From contig CP154956.1 of the NCBI GenBank assembly GCA_039621445.1, forward strand, positions 90,464,482-90,528,481: 64,000 bases of DNA. Direction: 5' to 3'. A program made the position numbers and the translations under genes. The DNA is from Euglena gracilis. Its lineage: Eukaryota > Euglenida > Euglenophyceae > Euglenales. Shown here piece by piece: positions 32,520 to 42,229 of this stretch. Position 1 is the stretch's first letter, and the number at the start of each line of letters is the position of its first letter. The notes under the pieces were generated by a model. It saw only the letters and a program-made list of their open reading frames with translations. It ran no database searches and was not told the DNA's origin.

Positions 32520-32655
32520 TATACTGGGGGGTGGGCAGTGGGTAGTCAGCCGACTACCCAATTGGCCGGCCGACTAGGCCTAGTCTGTAGCTTGCCGGTG
32601 AGATGGGTTGGGGGGGGGGGGTAGTGGGTAGTCGGCCGACTAACCGGGTCAACAT
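32520..32655. repeat. TAGTCGGCCGACTA palindrome cluster
   Basis: Several copies of the 14-bp palindrome TAGTCGGCCGACTA or variants flanking G-runs. A related cluster lies at 47580-47710. 32285-32480 is a degenerate copy of the module found beside the satellite arrays. Confidence 0.65.
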
Positions 32656-33390
32656 CGCCGACTTTTAAGCCCCCCCCCAAATTATTGTCCAAATCATCCC
32701 AAAACTGGTGGAAACCCCCAAATGGCTCTAGAACCCCCCAATAGGGGTGAATGTGCAAAATTTTGTGAGAAAAATCTCCGTTTTTGACCACTTTTTAGCA
32801 AAATTTTACCTCTGCCCATGAGATTTTCCATACGGTGGCAAAAATGCACAAAAAAGAATTTTGCCAATACAAAACGATTTTGTGTTTAAACCAGCGTTTG
32901 GGACGCCGGGTACACGACAGAACCGGTGTCTCCCCCACGTTTTGGGAATACAGGTTCTGTCCGTGAAAAAGGGGTTAGGGCTGCCGGTTCTGTCCAAAAC
33001 CTGGCATCCCTAACGCCGGTTTTGTCATTCCTAAATTTGTCATCAAAGGTGCCCCAAAATGGCCCTTAGGTCCTGATATGACTGTTTTAACCATGTAGCA
33101 CAATGAAATTTGCCATTTGGGGACCACGGGGGTGGATATCCAACTTTGGTCAAAATTGGCCCTGTTTTGGAAATAGAATGCTGTGCAGCATGGAAAAATC
33201 CAATGACCACCGCTGGTCGTCTGTTGAAAAGAGCTTTCGATCGGGCTGAGATATGCTAGCGATCGTCGGATCGGCCAGAATCCAAGTCGAAATTTGTGGC
33301 GATTTTTGGTGCTGTTTGGTTTAAGATGCTTACCGAACCATACACAAACGAGTTTCTCTTCAAATCGACGACCTGAGGGGGTCCAGGGGG

Positions 33391-33857
33391 TAAGGTTGCT
33401 TCGATTAATCGATTAATTGATTAATCGATCGAGACCCCCTGATTAATCATTCAATCGGCAGGGGGGTCAATTAATCGAAAAATATCGTCTCCGTTAAAAA
33501 GCACCCATTGCACATGGAAAAAGTCCGCATGCTTGACTTCAAGACGATGACAATGGCATACAACAAACACAGAAGATGGATCATTTGCGAAACACTGTTT
33601 CTTTCAACCGTCACTCGTCCACCTCCTCCTTTACAGGGGCAGAAGGGTCAACAAACACGGGATATTCATACGAGCCGACATCAGGGCTTTGACTGATTCA
33701 TCATCCAGGTTCGCTCGCAAATCACTGTGGAGCAAACTCTGGTGTGAAAAACTTCTTTCCACACAGGAGAGCATTAATCGATTAATCGATCGCCCCCCCC
33801 CAATTAATCGGCAATTATCGATCGACAGCCTCAAGGTCGATTAATCGGGCAACCTTA
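33391..33857 (-). mobile_element. hAT-type DNA transposon remnant
   Basis: Terminal inverted repeat TAAGGTTGC (fits the hAT start YARNG) followed by CGATTAATCGATTAAT words at both ends. Flanked by CAGGGGG (33384-33390) and CAGGGGGG (33858-33865): an 8-bp duplication with one G lost, or a 7-bp one. The related repeats at 51340 and 54260 lack it, which gives the empty site. It carries the transposase C terminus on the minus strand, so it is an internally deleted copy. Confidence 0.75.
33640..33790 (-). pseudogene. hAT transposase C-terminal dimerisation segment
   Basis: The minus strand encodes LSCVERSFSHQSLLHSDLRANLDDE, then SVKALMSARMN, matching the hAT C-terminal pattern in which S..ERSFS is followed by R..L and an LM-rich helix. 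No RNase-H-like catalytic core remains. An upstream ATG lies in the terminal repeat and is not a credible start. Confidence 0.7.
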
Positions 33858-34214
33858 CAGGGGGGAAAAGAATTTGTGAAAATAGGACTTCCCTGAAACA
33901 GGAAACAAGAGTACTGTGCAGCGTGGCTGAATTTGGTGGTGATCACTAGTCATCTGATGAAAAGAGCTTTCGATTGAGGGGTGAGTTTGACCCTGAACGA
34001 TTGACTGGCAGAGCCAGAGCTCGCGATCGTCGGAATTCGGCAAATTGCAAAGTAGCGTGACATTTCAGATCAGTGGTGAGAGATTGGTCCTGGGAGTGTC
34101 CTTTGACCGAAGGTTGGACGCCGGTTCTGTCGTGAACCCGGGGTCCCTAAAACGCCGCCCTAAACAAGGGGTGGCGGACACCGGTTCTGTCCTGAACCCG
34201 GTGTCTGGTGGGGG

Positions 34215-35450
34215 GGATCATGTCAAAACGGCCCACGAAAAAGGGTTGCCCCCCCCAAGCATTTTGCCAACATAAAGGGATTTCGTAATATGAGGGGGGG
34301 TTCTGGGGGTGGTAGCCCCCCCCCCCTGCGAAGAGGCCATAGGCCGACTAAGTTCGCACTCGATCAATTGGAGTTTGGGGGTGCGGGGGGGGGGGGGGGG
34401 GCCCACCGCTCATGTCAAAATTGCCCCGAGTATTTTGCCCCCCAAGCATTTTGCTAACATGAAGGGATTTTGTTATTTGAGGGGGGGGGGTAGTCCCCCC
34501 CCCACGAGGAGGCCGTAGGCTGACTGAGTTCGCACTGAAATAGTTCACTCTGCTTAACATGGCTATTTTCACAGAAAATAGCCCAAATTGAGGGCCGGGT
34601 GGGGTGAAGAGGGAGTTTTTCTGCCCCTTAAGGTGCAAAACACTTTCCTTTGTGAAGGATTTTCACGCAATCCTTGTCTATCACAATGGTTCTTGAACCC
34701 TTTGCAGTCCCACCAACCTATAATTGACCCCCCACCGCCCACTGCCCCCCCCAGTGTACGTCATTGCGCCATCACTAGGGACGAAAAATAAAGCCCTGGG
34801 ACCCTCTGTCGCTGTGTTTTCTGAGTCAAAAAGGCGGAAAAAAAGCAAAAAAAAATCATTTGCCCAAAGCCATCTTTTGGACTCAGATCCGGAAAAACTG
34901 TGTGCAACGTTGGGGTACCAAATTACCCCTCCATCAAAAGCTCTTTTCAACAGACGACCAGCGGTGGTCTGACGGTTTTCCACAATGCACGGTCTCTTAT
35001 TCCAAAATAGCACCAATTTTGACCAAAATTGAATATCCACCCCAGTGGTCCCCAAATGGCAAATTTCATTGTGCGTCATGATGGTTCCAGTCACATCAGG
35101 GAGTGTCCCCCCGTGACCCCCCCCTGACCCCCCCCGTGACCCGACCTAAAACCCTTTTCGGCCAAAAATTTTCAAAAAAAATTGGCCGGTGATGTCAAAT
35201 TTGATGAAATATTCAGGTGGATTCCTAATTTGGAGGCATAAATTTTGCAAAGTTGGGGATGGTGATTCCTAATTTGGTGTCAAAATCCAAAGTTCAGGTG
35301 TGGCGATTCCTAATTTTTGGATTTCCCCCAAAAAAATTCGTGTTCAGTGACTCCTAATTTTGGCCACGGAAATGTGGTGTTCCCCCGTGACCCCCCCTCC
35401 CGTGACCCAAACCATCCCCCATGACCTCCACGACCAATTTGGAGGGGTAG
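34215..35450. other. Non-coding stretch with dispersed repeats
   Basis: Two related blocks around GCATTTTGCCAACATAAAGGG (34255, 34442; a third at 46405) sit beside G/C runs. 34880-35060 is an inverse copy of part of the 51-kb dispersed repeat. 35215-35360 contains GATTCCTAATTTGG units. No gene seen. Confidence 0.5.
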
Positions 35451-35454
35451 CTAC

Positions 35455-37017
35455 ATCCTGGGGGGGGGGGGGGGTAGTGGGGGTCGACCATGGTCCACCC
35501 ACGGTCGCCCTCGGTCGCCCTCAGTCGTGGGGGTCGACCGAGGCCAGGCCGTATTCGGTCGTGGGGGTCGACCGAGGGCGACCATGGTCGACCCCCACCC
35601 CACGACGGGAAACCCCCCCATTTTGAGGGGCGTCCATGGTCGACCCCCACCCCATGACGGGAACCCCCCCCCTTTCAGGGGCGACCATGGTCGACCCCCA
35701 CCCCACGACGGGAAACCCCCCCCTTTGAAGGGCGACCATGGTCGACCCCACCCCACGACGGGAAACCCCCCCTGGTCGGGGGGCGACCATGGTCGACCCC
35801 CACCCCACGACGGGAACCCCCCCCCCATTTCGAAGGGCGACCATTGTCGACCCCCACCCCACGATGGGAACCCCCCCCATTTCGAGGGGCGACCATGGTC
35901 GACCCCCACCCCACGACGGGATCCCCCCCCTCTCCAGGGGCGACCATGGGAAACTCTGGGTTGCAAGCTCAATCAGAAGGGGGGGTTCTGCTGGAGGCAA
36001 CTACGACAAAGCGTTATTCGCCATCCACAAAAGATTTTTTTGGATATCATGGCCACTGCGCATGTTGCCTATGTACCAGTGACATGTGTGACATGCGATT
36101 TTGTTATTTTGGGGCCCTGGGACAGTTGAGCAGCAAAAGGGATTCGCTTCCAAAACGGTTGGGCGACACAGGGGATTTTGTTATTTTGGGGCCCTGGGAC
36201 AGTTGAGCAGCAAAAGGGATTCGCTTCCAGAACGGTTGGGCGACACAGGGGATTTTGTTATTTTGGGGCCCTGGGACAGTTGAGCAACAAAAGGAATTCG
36301 CTTCCAGAACGGTTCGGCAACACAGGGGATTTTGTTATTTTGGGGCCCTGGGACAGTTGAGCAGCAAAAGGGATTCGCTTCCAAAACGGTTGGGCGACAC
36401 AGGGGATTTTGTTATTTTGGGGCCCTGGGACAGTTGAGCAGCAAAAGGGATTCGCTTCCAGAACGGTTCTGCAACACAGGGGATTTTGTTATTTTGGGGC
36501 CCTGGGACAGTTGAGCAACAAAAGGAATTCGCTTCCAGAACGGTTCGGCAACACAGGGGATTTTGTTATTTTGGGGCCCTGGGACAGTTGAGCAGCAAAA
36601 GGGATTCGCTTCCAGAACGGTTCGGCAACGCAGGGGATTTTGTTATTTTGGGGCCCTGGGACAGTTGAGCAGCAAAAGGAATTCGCTTCCAAAACGGTTC
36701 GGCAACACAGGGGATTTCGAGGTTCCCCCCCCCCCAGGGGGATTTTCCCGTTGTGGGGTGGGGGTCGACCATGGTCGCCCCCCCCCCGCCCCAGGGGGAT
36801 TTTCCCGTCGTGGGGTGGGGGTCGACCATGGTCGCCCCCGACCAGGGGGGGGTTCCCGTCGTGGGGTGGGGGTCGACCATGGTCGCCCTCGGTCGACCCC
36901 CAGGGTCGCCTCGGTCGACCCCCCCCACTACCCCCCCCCCCCCGACCGAGAGCGACCGAGGGCGACCGAGGCGACCGTGGGTCGACCATGGTCGACCCCC
37001 ACTACCCCCCCCCAGGC
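35455..37017. mobile_element. Foldback element enclosing a 77-bp tandem array
   Basis: Left end CCTGG(G)nTAGTGGGGGTCGACC (35458) and right end GGTCGACCCCCACTACC(C)nAGG (37017) are inverse copies. Left arm (to about 35945) holds seven units of about 60 bp centred on the palindrome CGACCATGGTCG with CCCCACGACGGG. The right arm (36725-37017) holds the inverse units. The centre carries the tandem array at 36097-36713. No target duplication recognised. Confidence 0.7.
36097..36713 (+). repeat. 77-bp tandem repeat, eight copies
   Basis: Copies start with GATTTTGTTATTTTGGGGCC at 36097, 36174, 36251, 36328, 36405, 36482, 36559 and 36636, a constant 77-bp step. Variation is limited to a few positions (CAG or CAA; GGG, TCT or TCG). 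The period is not a multiple of three, and the 60-codon frames in each copy are incidental. Confidence 0.95.
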
Positions 37018-37149
37018 CAGATCCGCCACCAATTTGGGCCACTTTTGGGCACTTGTAATAGCATTTTTTTTTGATTACAGAACCGGCGTTAGGGACGCTG
37101 GGTTTTGGAAAGAACCAGCATCATACATCTCTCTAAGGTTTTGCGAACC

Positions 37150-37740
37150 CCCCGGGGGGGGGGGGGGGGGGCGGCTGCAGCCAGCCCCGATTTGGGCCCA
37201 GCCCAGCCGCAGCAACACCCACCCCGGGGGGGGGGGGGTGCTGCTAGCCCTGCTAGCCAGCCCCTTTTTTGGGGGTCCAGCCCAAAATTTTTCGGCGCAA
37301 AGCGCCGAAATTTTTTGGAAAATTGTGTTCAAAAGTGGCCAAAAATGGGGTTTGGGGGGCGTTTGGGGCATTTTTGGGGGGTTTCAGATGCATCATTTTT
37401 TCAAAACTGTGTCTTGCAGGTCATTTTGGGGCATTTTTCCGATTTCAGTCCAGCTCGCCCCGGTTCGGGTCCAGCCGGGGTCCAGCCCCCCCCCCCCCCG
37501 GGGGGGGGGTGCGGGCTAGCCAGCCCAAATTTCTAGCCAGCCCAAATTCCAGCCCTAGCCCAGCAACCCCCCCCCGGGGTCCTTAAAGAGATGTATGACC
37601 AGCATCCCTAACAGGCTTGTGCTTACCGACCGGGGGGAGGGTGGGTAGATGCTATAGGATGGCTGCTTCAAGCAGGCACACCCCCCCCCAGGGGGGGATG
37701 GGGTCCGGGGGGGGGGGGGAGGACCCAGAAAATTTTCATT
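37150..37740. repeat. G/C-run and AGCCAGCCC repeat sequence
   Basis: Poly-C/G tracts with CAGCCC/AGCCAGCCC words and a GGCGCAAAGCGCC hairpin near 37293. No coding support. Confidence 0.6.
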
Positions 37741-37760
37741 AAAAACGTGTTCTATATCGA

Positions 37761-37883
37761 GAACTGTGTCCAAGACTACGGTTCGGGCGTGAAGCCAGGG
37801 CCTAGGACCGCGGTTCGGGCTAACGCCCGAACCGCGGTCCTAGGCCCCGGCTTCACGCCCGAATCGTAGTCTTGGACACAGTT
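37761..37883. repeat. Nested hairpin cassette, second member
   Basis: Outer arms GAACTGTGTCCAAGACTACG... (37761) with the inverse to 37883; inner arms GACCGCGGTTCGGGC and inverse around TAAC. Same borders and layout as 21974-22093 but different arm letters (GACTACGG and GACCGCGG instead of GACGCCGG), changed on both sides. Confidence 0.85.
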
Positions 37884-37964
37884 CCTTGAAACCGGGTATT
37901 GGAGGCTCTGGCTTCACGCCCGAACCGATGTCTAGGACACACGGTCATGTAACTCGTTTTTACC

Positions 37965-38360
37965 CAGCATTTTCTACCAAGATGATGCCCGGTGCCGTCA
38001 CAACCGTTGCACCACCATGGACAACGCTTTGGCTGCATTGTACATTGCCTTCTCGGGTCGGGGCTTTCATGCCCTCGTTACAAGACCACTATCCGCAATT
38101 TTGTGCTCTTTTCAAGGCTGCTTTTCTTCGTGAGAAGCGGCGAAAATCCCCGTTGTGTCCGAGGAAGAAATTTTGTGCTTGTACAACAAGACCAACTGGT
38201 CAAGTTTCCTGGAAAGCCAGAGGATTGCGTACAACTTGGGCCAAAGGCCTGAGATGTTTTTGGAGCTGACGGTGGGGTGTTTTCACCCATCAGAGCGGGA
38301 GGGGGGCACCGAAGTTTTGGTGAAGTACTGGCAGTGGCTGAAAACTTCCCCCCCCCCCTA
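37965..38360 (+). CDS. Possible plus-strand exons upstream of the PHD exon
   Basis: After TTTTTACCCAG a frame (37965 to about 38131) encodes IFYQDDARCRHNRC then TTMDNALAALYIAF and meets a GTGAGA donor. A second stretch (38155-38358) encodes ILCLYNKTNWSSFLESQRIA and continues as NLGQRPEMF. Both look protein-like, but other frames are also open and the phases do not connect clearly. No domain recognised. Confidence 0.3.
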
Positions 38361-39021
38361 GGGCCGCATTTTTCGGACCATTTCGGGGGGGGGGGGATTT
38401 TCGGACCCCTGGGAGCTTGAGCCCCGGCCGTGTCACAGAGAAACATGGAATCTGAACCTAAGATGGACATAGCACCTGTTGGTGCACGAAACTCAAATGT
38501 GGCTGTTTGTTGAAGACCATTTTGCATTGGACTACAACATTTGTTTCATGATGGTTCACAAGGACAAAAAATCGCTACCACGGCATGTATAAAAAAAAGA
38601 ATTCCTTCAAATCGGCCAGGTTTTGGCGGTTCAACGTTATGCCCCCCCCTGAAAAAGCCCGTCCCCTGAAAAATCCCCCCCCCCTGAAAAAGCCCGGTCC
38701 CCCCTCCAAAAAAGTCAACAAAGGCGCAAGGCAAGGGCTTTTTGGAGGGGGGGGGGGAATTTTCGGGGGGGGGGGGGAGTTTTCGGCCACTGCTAGTGTC
38801 CAAAACAGAAAGCCCAGCGCAATCAGGAAAACGCCAGAAAGCCCTTGCGGGAGCAGTTCATGCTGCCGCGGGAGAACCCCAAACTTTGCGGGGTGGAGGC
38901 GTGGCGGCGGCAGACGGCACTCCTGCCGAATGCCGCCGCCCCCTCAGTGCCTTTTTGGCGTCGTGCCTCGACTTACACCAGGACACCAGGCCCGGTCAAG
39001 GCGTCGTTTTACTTTTTACAG

Positions 39022-39201
39022 GGCAGCGTGTCAGTGGTCTTCAAGAACTTGGGCAGACGCGCCGTGGTGTCCGCCTTGGTGGACGAGTTGGGCGCTGCTC
39101 GCGCAGCTCGGGCGGTGGGGATGTGCCCCCGGAATACTGAACGGTATTACCGGGCGCCCCAGGAGGATGTTCAGTGCCAAGTAGCCGAAGCACTGCAGAA
39201 G
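39022..39201 (+). CDS. Plus-strand exon upstream of the PHD finger
   Basis: Acceptor TTTTTACAG precedes 39022 and donor GTTTGG follows 39201; 180 nt, 60 codons. Predominantly helical with VVFKNLGRRAVVSALVDELG and ERYYRAPQEDV. The frame is open well upstream (to about 38845), so the intron before it may be unreal. The phase does not match the PHD exon directly, so one exon edge is wrong or an exon is missing. Function unknown. Confidence 0.45.
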
Positions 39202-39251
39202 GTTTGGTTCGGTTTTGCTCCGGCTCTTGCTGTCTTTTTTTTTTGCCCTAG

Positions 39252-39395
39252 CGCAATGTGGTGGTGCCATGGGTTTGCGGGGAGGGGAGCGCAAAGTAGT
39301 TTGTGACTCCTGCCACTTGCCATGGCATTTTGCCTGTGCGGGTCTGACCCTGCCCCCCCCCCCCGGTATGGGTTGTGGGTGTGTCCTGACTGCAA
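39252..39395 (+). CDS. PHD zinc-finger exon, frame broken at a C-run
   Basis: Acceptor TTTTGCCCTAG precedes 39252; donor GTAGTT follows 39395. Encodes QCGGAMGL, then VVCDSCHLPWHFACAGL, then, after a run of 12 C, YGLWVCPDCK. These supply the CxxC, H-x-x-C and final CPxC ligands of a PHD finger, a histone-tail reader in chromatin proteins and some transposons. The last part is read in a different frame from the first. Changing the C-run by one or two bases would restore one frame, so a homopolymer error is as likely as decay. Opposite in strand to the Rab23-like gene and within its largest intron. Confidence 0.65.
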
Positions 39396-39599
39396 GTAGT
39401 TTCCCCAATTGGAAAATACAGCGAAACAATTGCTTTGTATCGCAGCGGCCGTGGCGCAACGTTGCTTGCCTAGCACCTCACCTGTCTGATTTTCCACTGT
39501 TCTTCCCCCGTTTCGTGTCATCCCAACGCCGTGGAAACCAGCGAATGCCATGCCATTCATTTCATTATCTGTTGCCACTGTGGGTCAAATCCCCAATGC

Positions 39600-39720
39600 A
39601 ACGGCTTCACGCCCGAACCGTAGTCTTGGGACTGCGGTTCAGCGCACAAGTTTCCCCGCCCGAACCAGTGTCCTAGACATCGGTTCGGGCGTGAAGCCAT
39701 AGCCTCCATACACGGTTTCA
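39600..39720. repeat. Fragments of the GGTTCGGGCGTGAAGCC hairpin family
   Basis: Alternating inverse and direct copies of CGCCCGAACC and GGTTCGGGCG, as in the cassette at 37761 but disordered. 39720-39880 holds a 26-bp direct duplication (TTTTCCATTAGGGCATCTGTGG) and no gene. Confidence 0.6.
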
Positions 39721-39879
39721 GCCCACCAAATGCCTGCCCTGAAATTTGTGGTCATGAACACGTTTTCCATTAGGGCATCTGTGGCAATGAGTTTTCCATT
39801 AGGGCATCTGTGGCAATCACGTGTACCAGGTTTTGAATAGTGCTGAGCTCTTGATAAGCGCGCACCCACCCCTTCATTG

Positions 39880-42229
39880 ACCCCTCCATACATACCGGCA
39901 CACCCCATGGAGCTCTTTTGACTGAAATCCATGTGTTTTGTGCCAGAAACAGGGCGCTGGCGGGTCGAAAAACGCTCGTTTTTGGCTCAAAAACAGTTTC
40001 TCTGAGTGCGGGAGGCCAAAAAACATCGTTTCGGGCAAAAAAAATTTTTTCGATTTTTTTCGACTTTTTTGACCCGGTTTTGACCCAAAGTCAATGGGGC
40101 GGCGGCCCAAAACGGGGCGCCAGTGGGTCGAAAAACGCTCGTTTTCGGCTCAAAAACTGTTTTTCCGGGTCCGGGAGGCCCAAAAACATCGTTTGGGGCA
40201 AAGAATTTTTTTTCGATTTTTTTCGACTTTTTCGACCCGGTTTTGACCCAAAGTCAATGGGTCGGCGGCCCAAAGCGGGGCGCTGGCGGGTCGAAAAACG
40301 CTCGTTTTCGGCTCAAAAACAGTTTTTCCGGGTCCGGGAGGCCAAAAAACATCGTTTCGGGCAAAAAAAATTTTTTCGATTTTTTTCGACTTTTTTGACC
40401 CGGTTTTGACCCAAAGTCAATGGGTCGGCGGCCCAAAACGGGGCGCTGGCGGGTCGAAAAACGCTCGTTTTCGGCTCAAAAACAGTTTTTCCGGGTCCGG
40501 GAGGCCAAAAAAACAATCGTTTGGGCAAAAAACTTTTTTTTGATTTTTTTCGACTTTTTTGACCCGGTTTTGACCCAAAATCAATGGGTCGGCGGCCCAA
40601 AACGGGGCGCTGGCGGGTCGAAAAACGCTCGTTTTCGGCTCAAAAACAGTTTTTCCGGGTCCGGGAGGCCCAAAAACATCGTTTCGGGCAAAAAAAATTT
40701 TTCGATTTTTTTCGACTTTTTCGACCCGGTTTTGACCCAAAGTCAATGGGGCGGCGGCCCAAAACGGGGCGCAGTTTGTCTGCGTCCGGGAGGCCAAAAA
40801 AACATCGTTTCGGGCAAAGAAAATTTTTCGATTTTTTTCGATTTTTTTGACCCGGTTTTGGCCCGAAGTCGATGGGTCGGCGGTCCAAAACGGGGCGCTG
40901 GCGGGTCGAAAAACGCTCATTTTCGGCTCGAAAACAGTTTTTCCGGGTCCGGGAGGCCAAAAAACATCGTTTCGGGCAAAAAAAATTTTTTTGATTTTTT
41001 GGACTTTTCGACCCGGTTTTGACCCAAAGTCAATGGGTCGGCGGCCCAAAACGGGGCGCTGGCGGGTCGAAAAAACGCTCGTTTTCGGCTCAAAAACAGT
41101 TTTTCCGGGTCCGGGAGGCAAAAAAACATCGTTTTGGGCAAAAAAAAAATTTTTCGATTTTTTTCGACTTTTTCGACCCGGTTTTGACCCAAAATCAATG
41201 GGTCGGCGGCCCAAAACGGGGCGCTGGCGGGTCGAAAAACACTCGTTTTCGGCTCAAAAACAGTTTTTCTGGGTCGGGAGGCCAAAAAACATCGTTTCGG
41301 GCAAAAAAATTTTTTTTGATTTTTTTCGACTTTTTGTCCCCGTTTTGGCCGAAAGGCAATGCGTCGGCGGCCCAAAACGGGGCGCTGGCGGGTCGAAAAA
41401 CGCTCATTTTCGGCTCAAAAACAGTTTTTCCGGGTCCGGGAGGCCAAAAAACATCGTTTTGGGCAAAAAAAAAATTTTCGATTTTTTTGGACTTTTTTGG
41501 CCAAAAATGGCTAAGTCGAACAGTGGAAAAAGTGTACAAAATGGCCTAAATTGGCCGAAAAACGGCCGTATCTCGGGCTGGGCGGTGAGTTAAAGGGAAA
41601 CCAAAATCCCAGTAGATACAGCGTTCCAAGGGCTTCAATTTAGGTCTCTGGACATTTCCTTTGATTTTGCATCTTTTTCGAGAAATTTGGAAATCATCGA
41701 TTTTTTGCCTCCCCCACCCACCGAAAACGGCTAAGTCGAACAGAGGGAAAAGTGTACAAAACGGCCATCCGGGCCGAAAACGGCCGTATCTCGGGCTAGG
41801 CGGGGAGTTGCGGGGAAATCAAAATACCGGTGGATGGGGCGTTCCAAGGGCTTCAAATCAGGTCTCCGGACATTTCCCTTGATTTGGCTTCATTTTGGAG
41901 ATATTTGGAAAATTGACATTTTTTTGGCCGAAATGGCAGAGTCCAAAGAGGGGGGGGGGGGGGGCGATCCTACCCAGTTTGGACCCCTTCGCGCGTGAAT
42001 AACTCGGGCCTGGCGGGGAGTTGGGGGTCAACCCCGGGTGATTCGGAAACTAGGAATCCAGTCGCTCGTGACTGAAAAAAATTTTTTCGGGAACGGGGCC
42101 GGGATCATGGTGATAATCCGCCGGTTCCCGAGGTGGCCCCGAGGGGGGGGGGGGGGGGGGGGGGGTTGGGGGGGGGTTTCCCCCAGGGGTAAGCTTCGCT
42201 CTTACCCATAAAGGGATAAGAGCTCAGCG
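39880..42229 (+). repeat. Satellite-bearing repeat unit, copy 1
   Basis: Begins GACCCCTCCATACATACC, then about ten 163-164-bp satellite units (39950-41500; each contains GGCGCTGGCGGGTCG and TTTTTCCGGGTCCGGGAGG), then two CTCGGGCTRGGCGG modules (41570, 41790), G-runs, and a terminal hairpin (42198-42223). Copy 2 follows head to tail. Open frames on both strands reflect the satellite's composition; 163 is not a multiple of three. Confidence 0.85.
42198..42223 (+). repeat. Terminal hairpin of the satellite-bearing unit
   Basis: GCTCTTA CCC ATAAA GGG A TAAGAGC, followed by TCAGCGACCCC. The same hairpin closes copy 2 (45580-45605) and opens the inverted copy 3 (59769-59793), where the middle of the stem differs but still pairs. 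Confidence 0.7.

Larger units (their letters stand above)
33228..34215. repeat. Dispersed repeat copy, interrupted by a hAT remnant
   Basis: Shares AAAGAGCTTTCGATYGAGGG, CGATCGTCGGATCGGCC and GGTTTAAGATGCTTA with 51169-51749 and, inverted, with 53878-54441. The 467-bp insertion at 33391-33857 is absent from both of those. Confidence 0.75.

Noticed and set aside
36097-36713. CRISPR-like array
   Set aside because: Copies are contiguous 77-bp direct repeats without unique spacers, in eukaryotic context.
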